Position numbers and translations under genes: made by a program. A stretch of 64,000 bases of DNA from Eukaryota sp. TZLM1-RC (lineage: Eukaryota > Metamonada: BaSk clade). The stretch lies in assembly GCA_040285825.1 (NCBI GenBank), contig JAUPSS010000006.1:744001-808000 (forward strand). The letters are read 5' to 3'. Below, in pieces: positions 63,814 to 64,000 of the stretch (its first letter is position 1; every line of letters starts with the position of its first letter). The notes below the pieces were generated by a model. That model was not told where the DNA came from, made no database searches, and was given only the letters and a program-made list of their open reading frames with translations.

Positions 63814-64000
63814 GGTTAAAAATAAACAAACAAATACCAGCGAAAAACACAAAATTAAAGTCAAAAATTCAAATGAATTCACCCAATAATACAGAACATT
63901 TAAATAAATTTACCATATATCCCCATTGAATTTAAATTAATTAATGATACTTCAGAAACATAGCATTAATCATGTCCAAATTCGGTTAAAATAACCAAGA

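Noticed and set aside
1-64000. CRISPR arrays, bacterial operons, ribosome binding sites or rRNA
   Set aside because: No short regularly spaced repeats, no gene clusters with prokaryotic spacing, no rRNA-like sequence. Content is eukaryotic retroelements.

Overview
This 64 kb window reads as an AT-rich, repeat-dense stretch of a eukaryotic genome. I see no prokaryotic gene organisation, no rRNA, no complete tRNA gene and no confidently recognisable single-copy host gene. Almost everything that can be named is transposable-element sequence, mostly broken, nested or rearranged. The parts recognised are: (i) Ty3/Gypsy-type LTR retrotransposon pieces (Gag capsid, CCHC zinc knuckle, aspartic protease, reverse transcriptase, RNase H tail, integrase DDE core, GPY/F domain, polypurine tract and LTR ends); (ii) several families of non-LTR retrotransposon carrying a reverse transcriptase, a C-terminal CCHC finger and a restriction-like endonuclease (RLE), here called LINE-A, LINE-B and LINE-C; (iii) a Tc1/mariner-like transposase relic; and (iv) a roughly 2 kb element with 179-bp terminal inverted repeats and no recognisable transposase. 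The host cannot be fixed from this sequence. RLE-bearing LINEs and Gypsy elements together fit an invertebrate animal or a protist.

Layout. 1-5,024: LINE-B 3' pieces on the minus strand (partly in direct repeat, 1-555 and 1571-2125), then unassigned repeated coding relics (3,056-4,700) and an LTR-like block. 5,025-27,863: three tandem copies of a composite ~7.61 kb unit (A 5,025-12,633; B 12,634-20,247; C 20,248-27,863). Each unit holds a decayed Gypsy gag start and zinc knuckle, a decayed Gypsy RT start, several short conserved ORFs of unknown identity, the 2 kb inverted-repeat element, and an antisense Gypsy RT piece. 27,864-36,960: mixed repeats including a Gypsy protease with an altered active site, a LINE-C tail and a partial inverted-repeat element. 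37,061-42,400: the least decayed Gypsy sequence (an unassigned ORF pair, integrase with GPY/F domain, LTR, then a separate copy with RT start, gag, protease and an in-frame LINE-B insert). 42,650-45,660: an inverted, diverged copy of the right half of the 7.6 kb unit. 46,437-47,845: inverted and direct copies of the 28-30 kb repeats. 47,846-52,105: an almost complete LINE-A (4,260 bp) flanked by an 11-bp target-site duplication and nested in a LINE-B/repeat background. 52,106-59,330: LINE-B, Tc1/mariner, Gypsy RT fused to an unknown ORF family, LINE-C and repeat pieces. 59,390-64,000: internally deleted Gypsy copies, another gag N-terminus, a LINE RT fragment, and a Gypsy RT interrupted by one end of the inverted-repeat element.

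The genes do not form a cellular pathway; they are parts of self-copying elements and of segmental duplications of those parts. Many reading-frame breaks lie at homopolymer runs, and tandem copies B and C differ mainly in homopolymer length. Some frameshifts may therefore be sequencing or assembly errors rather than true decay. All calls were made by reading the sequence and its translations; no database search was run.
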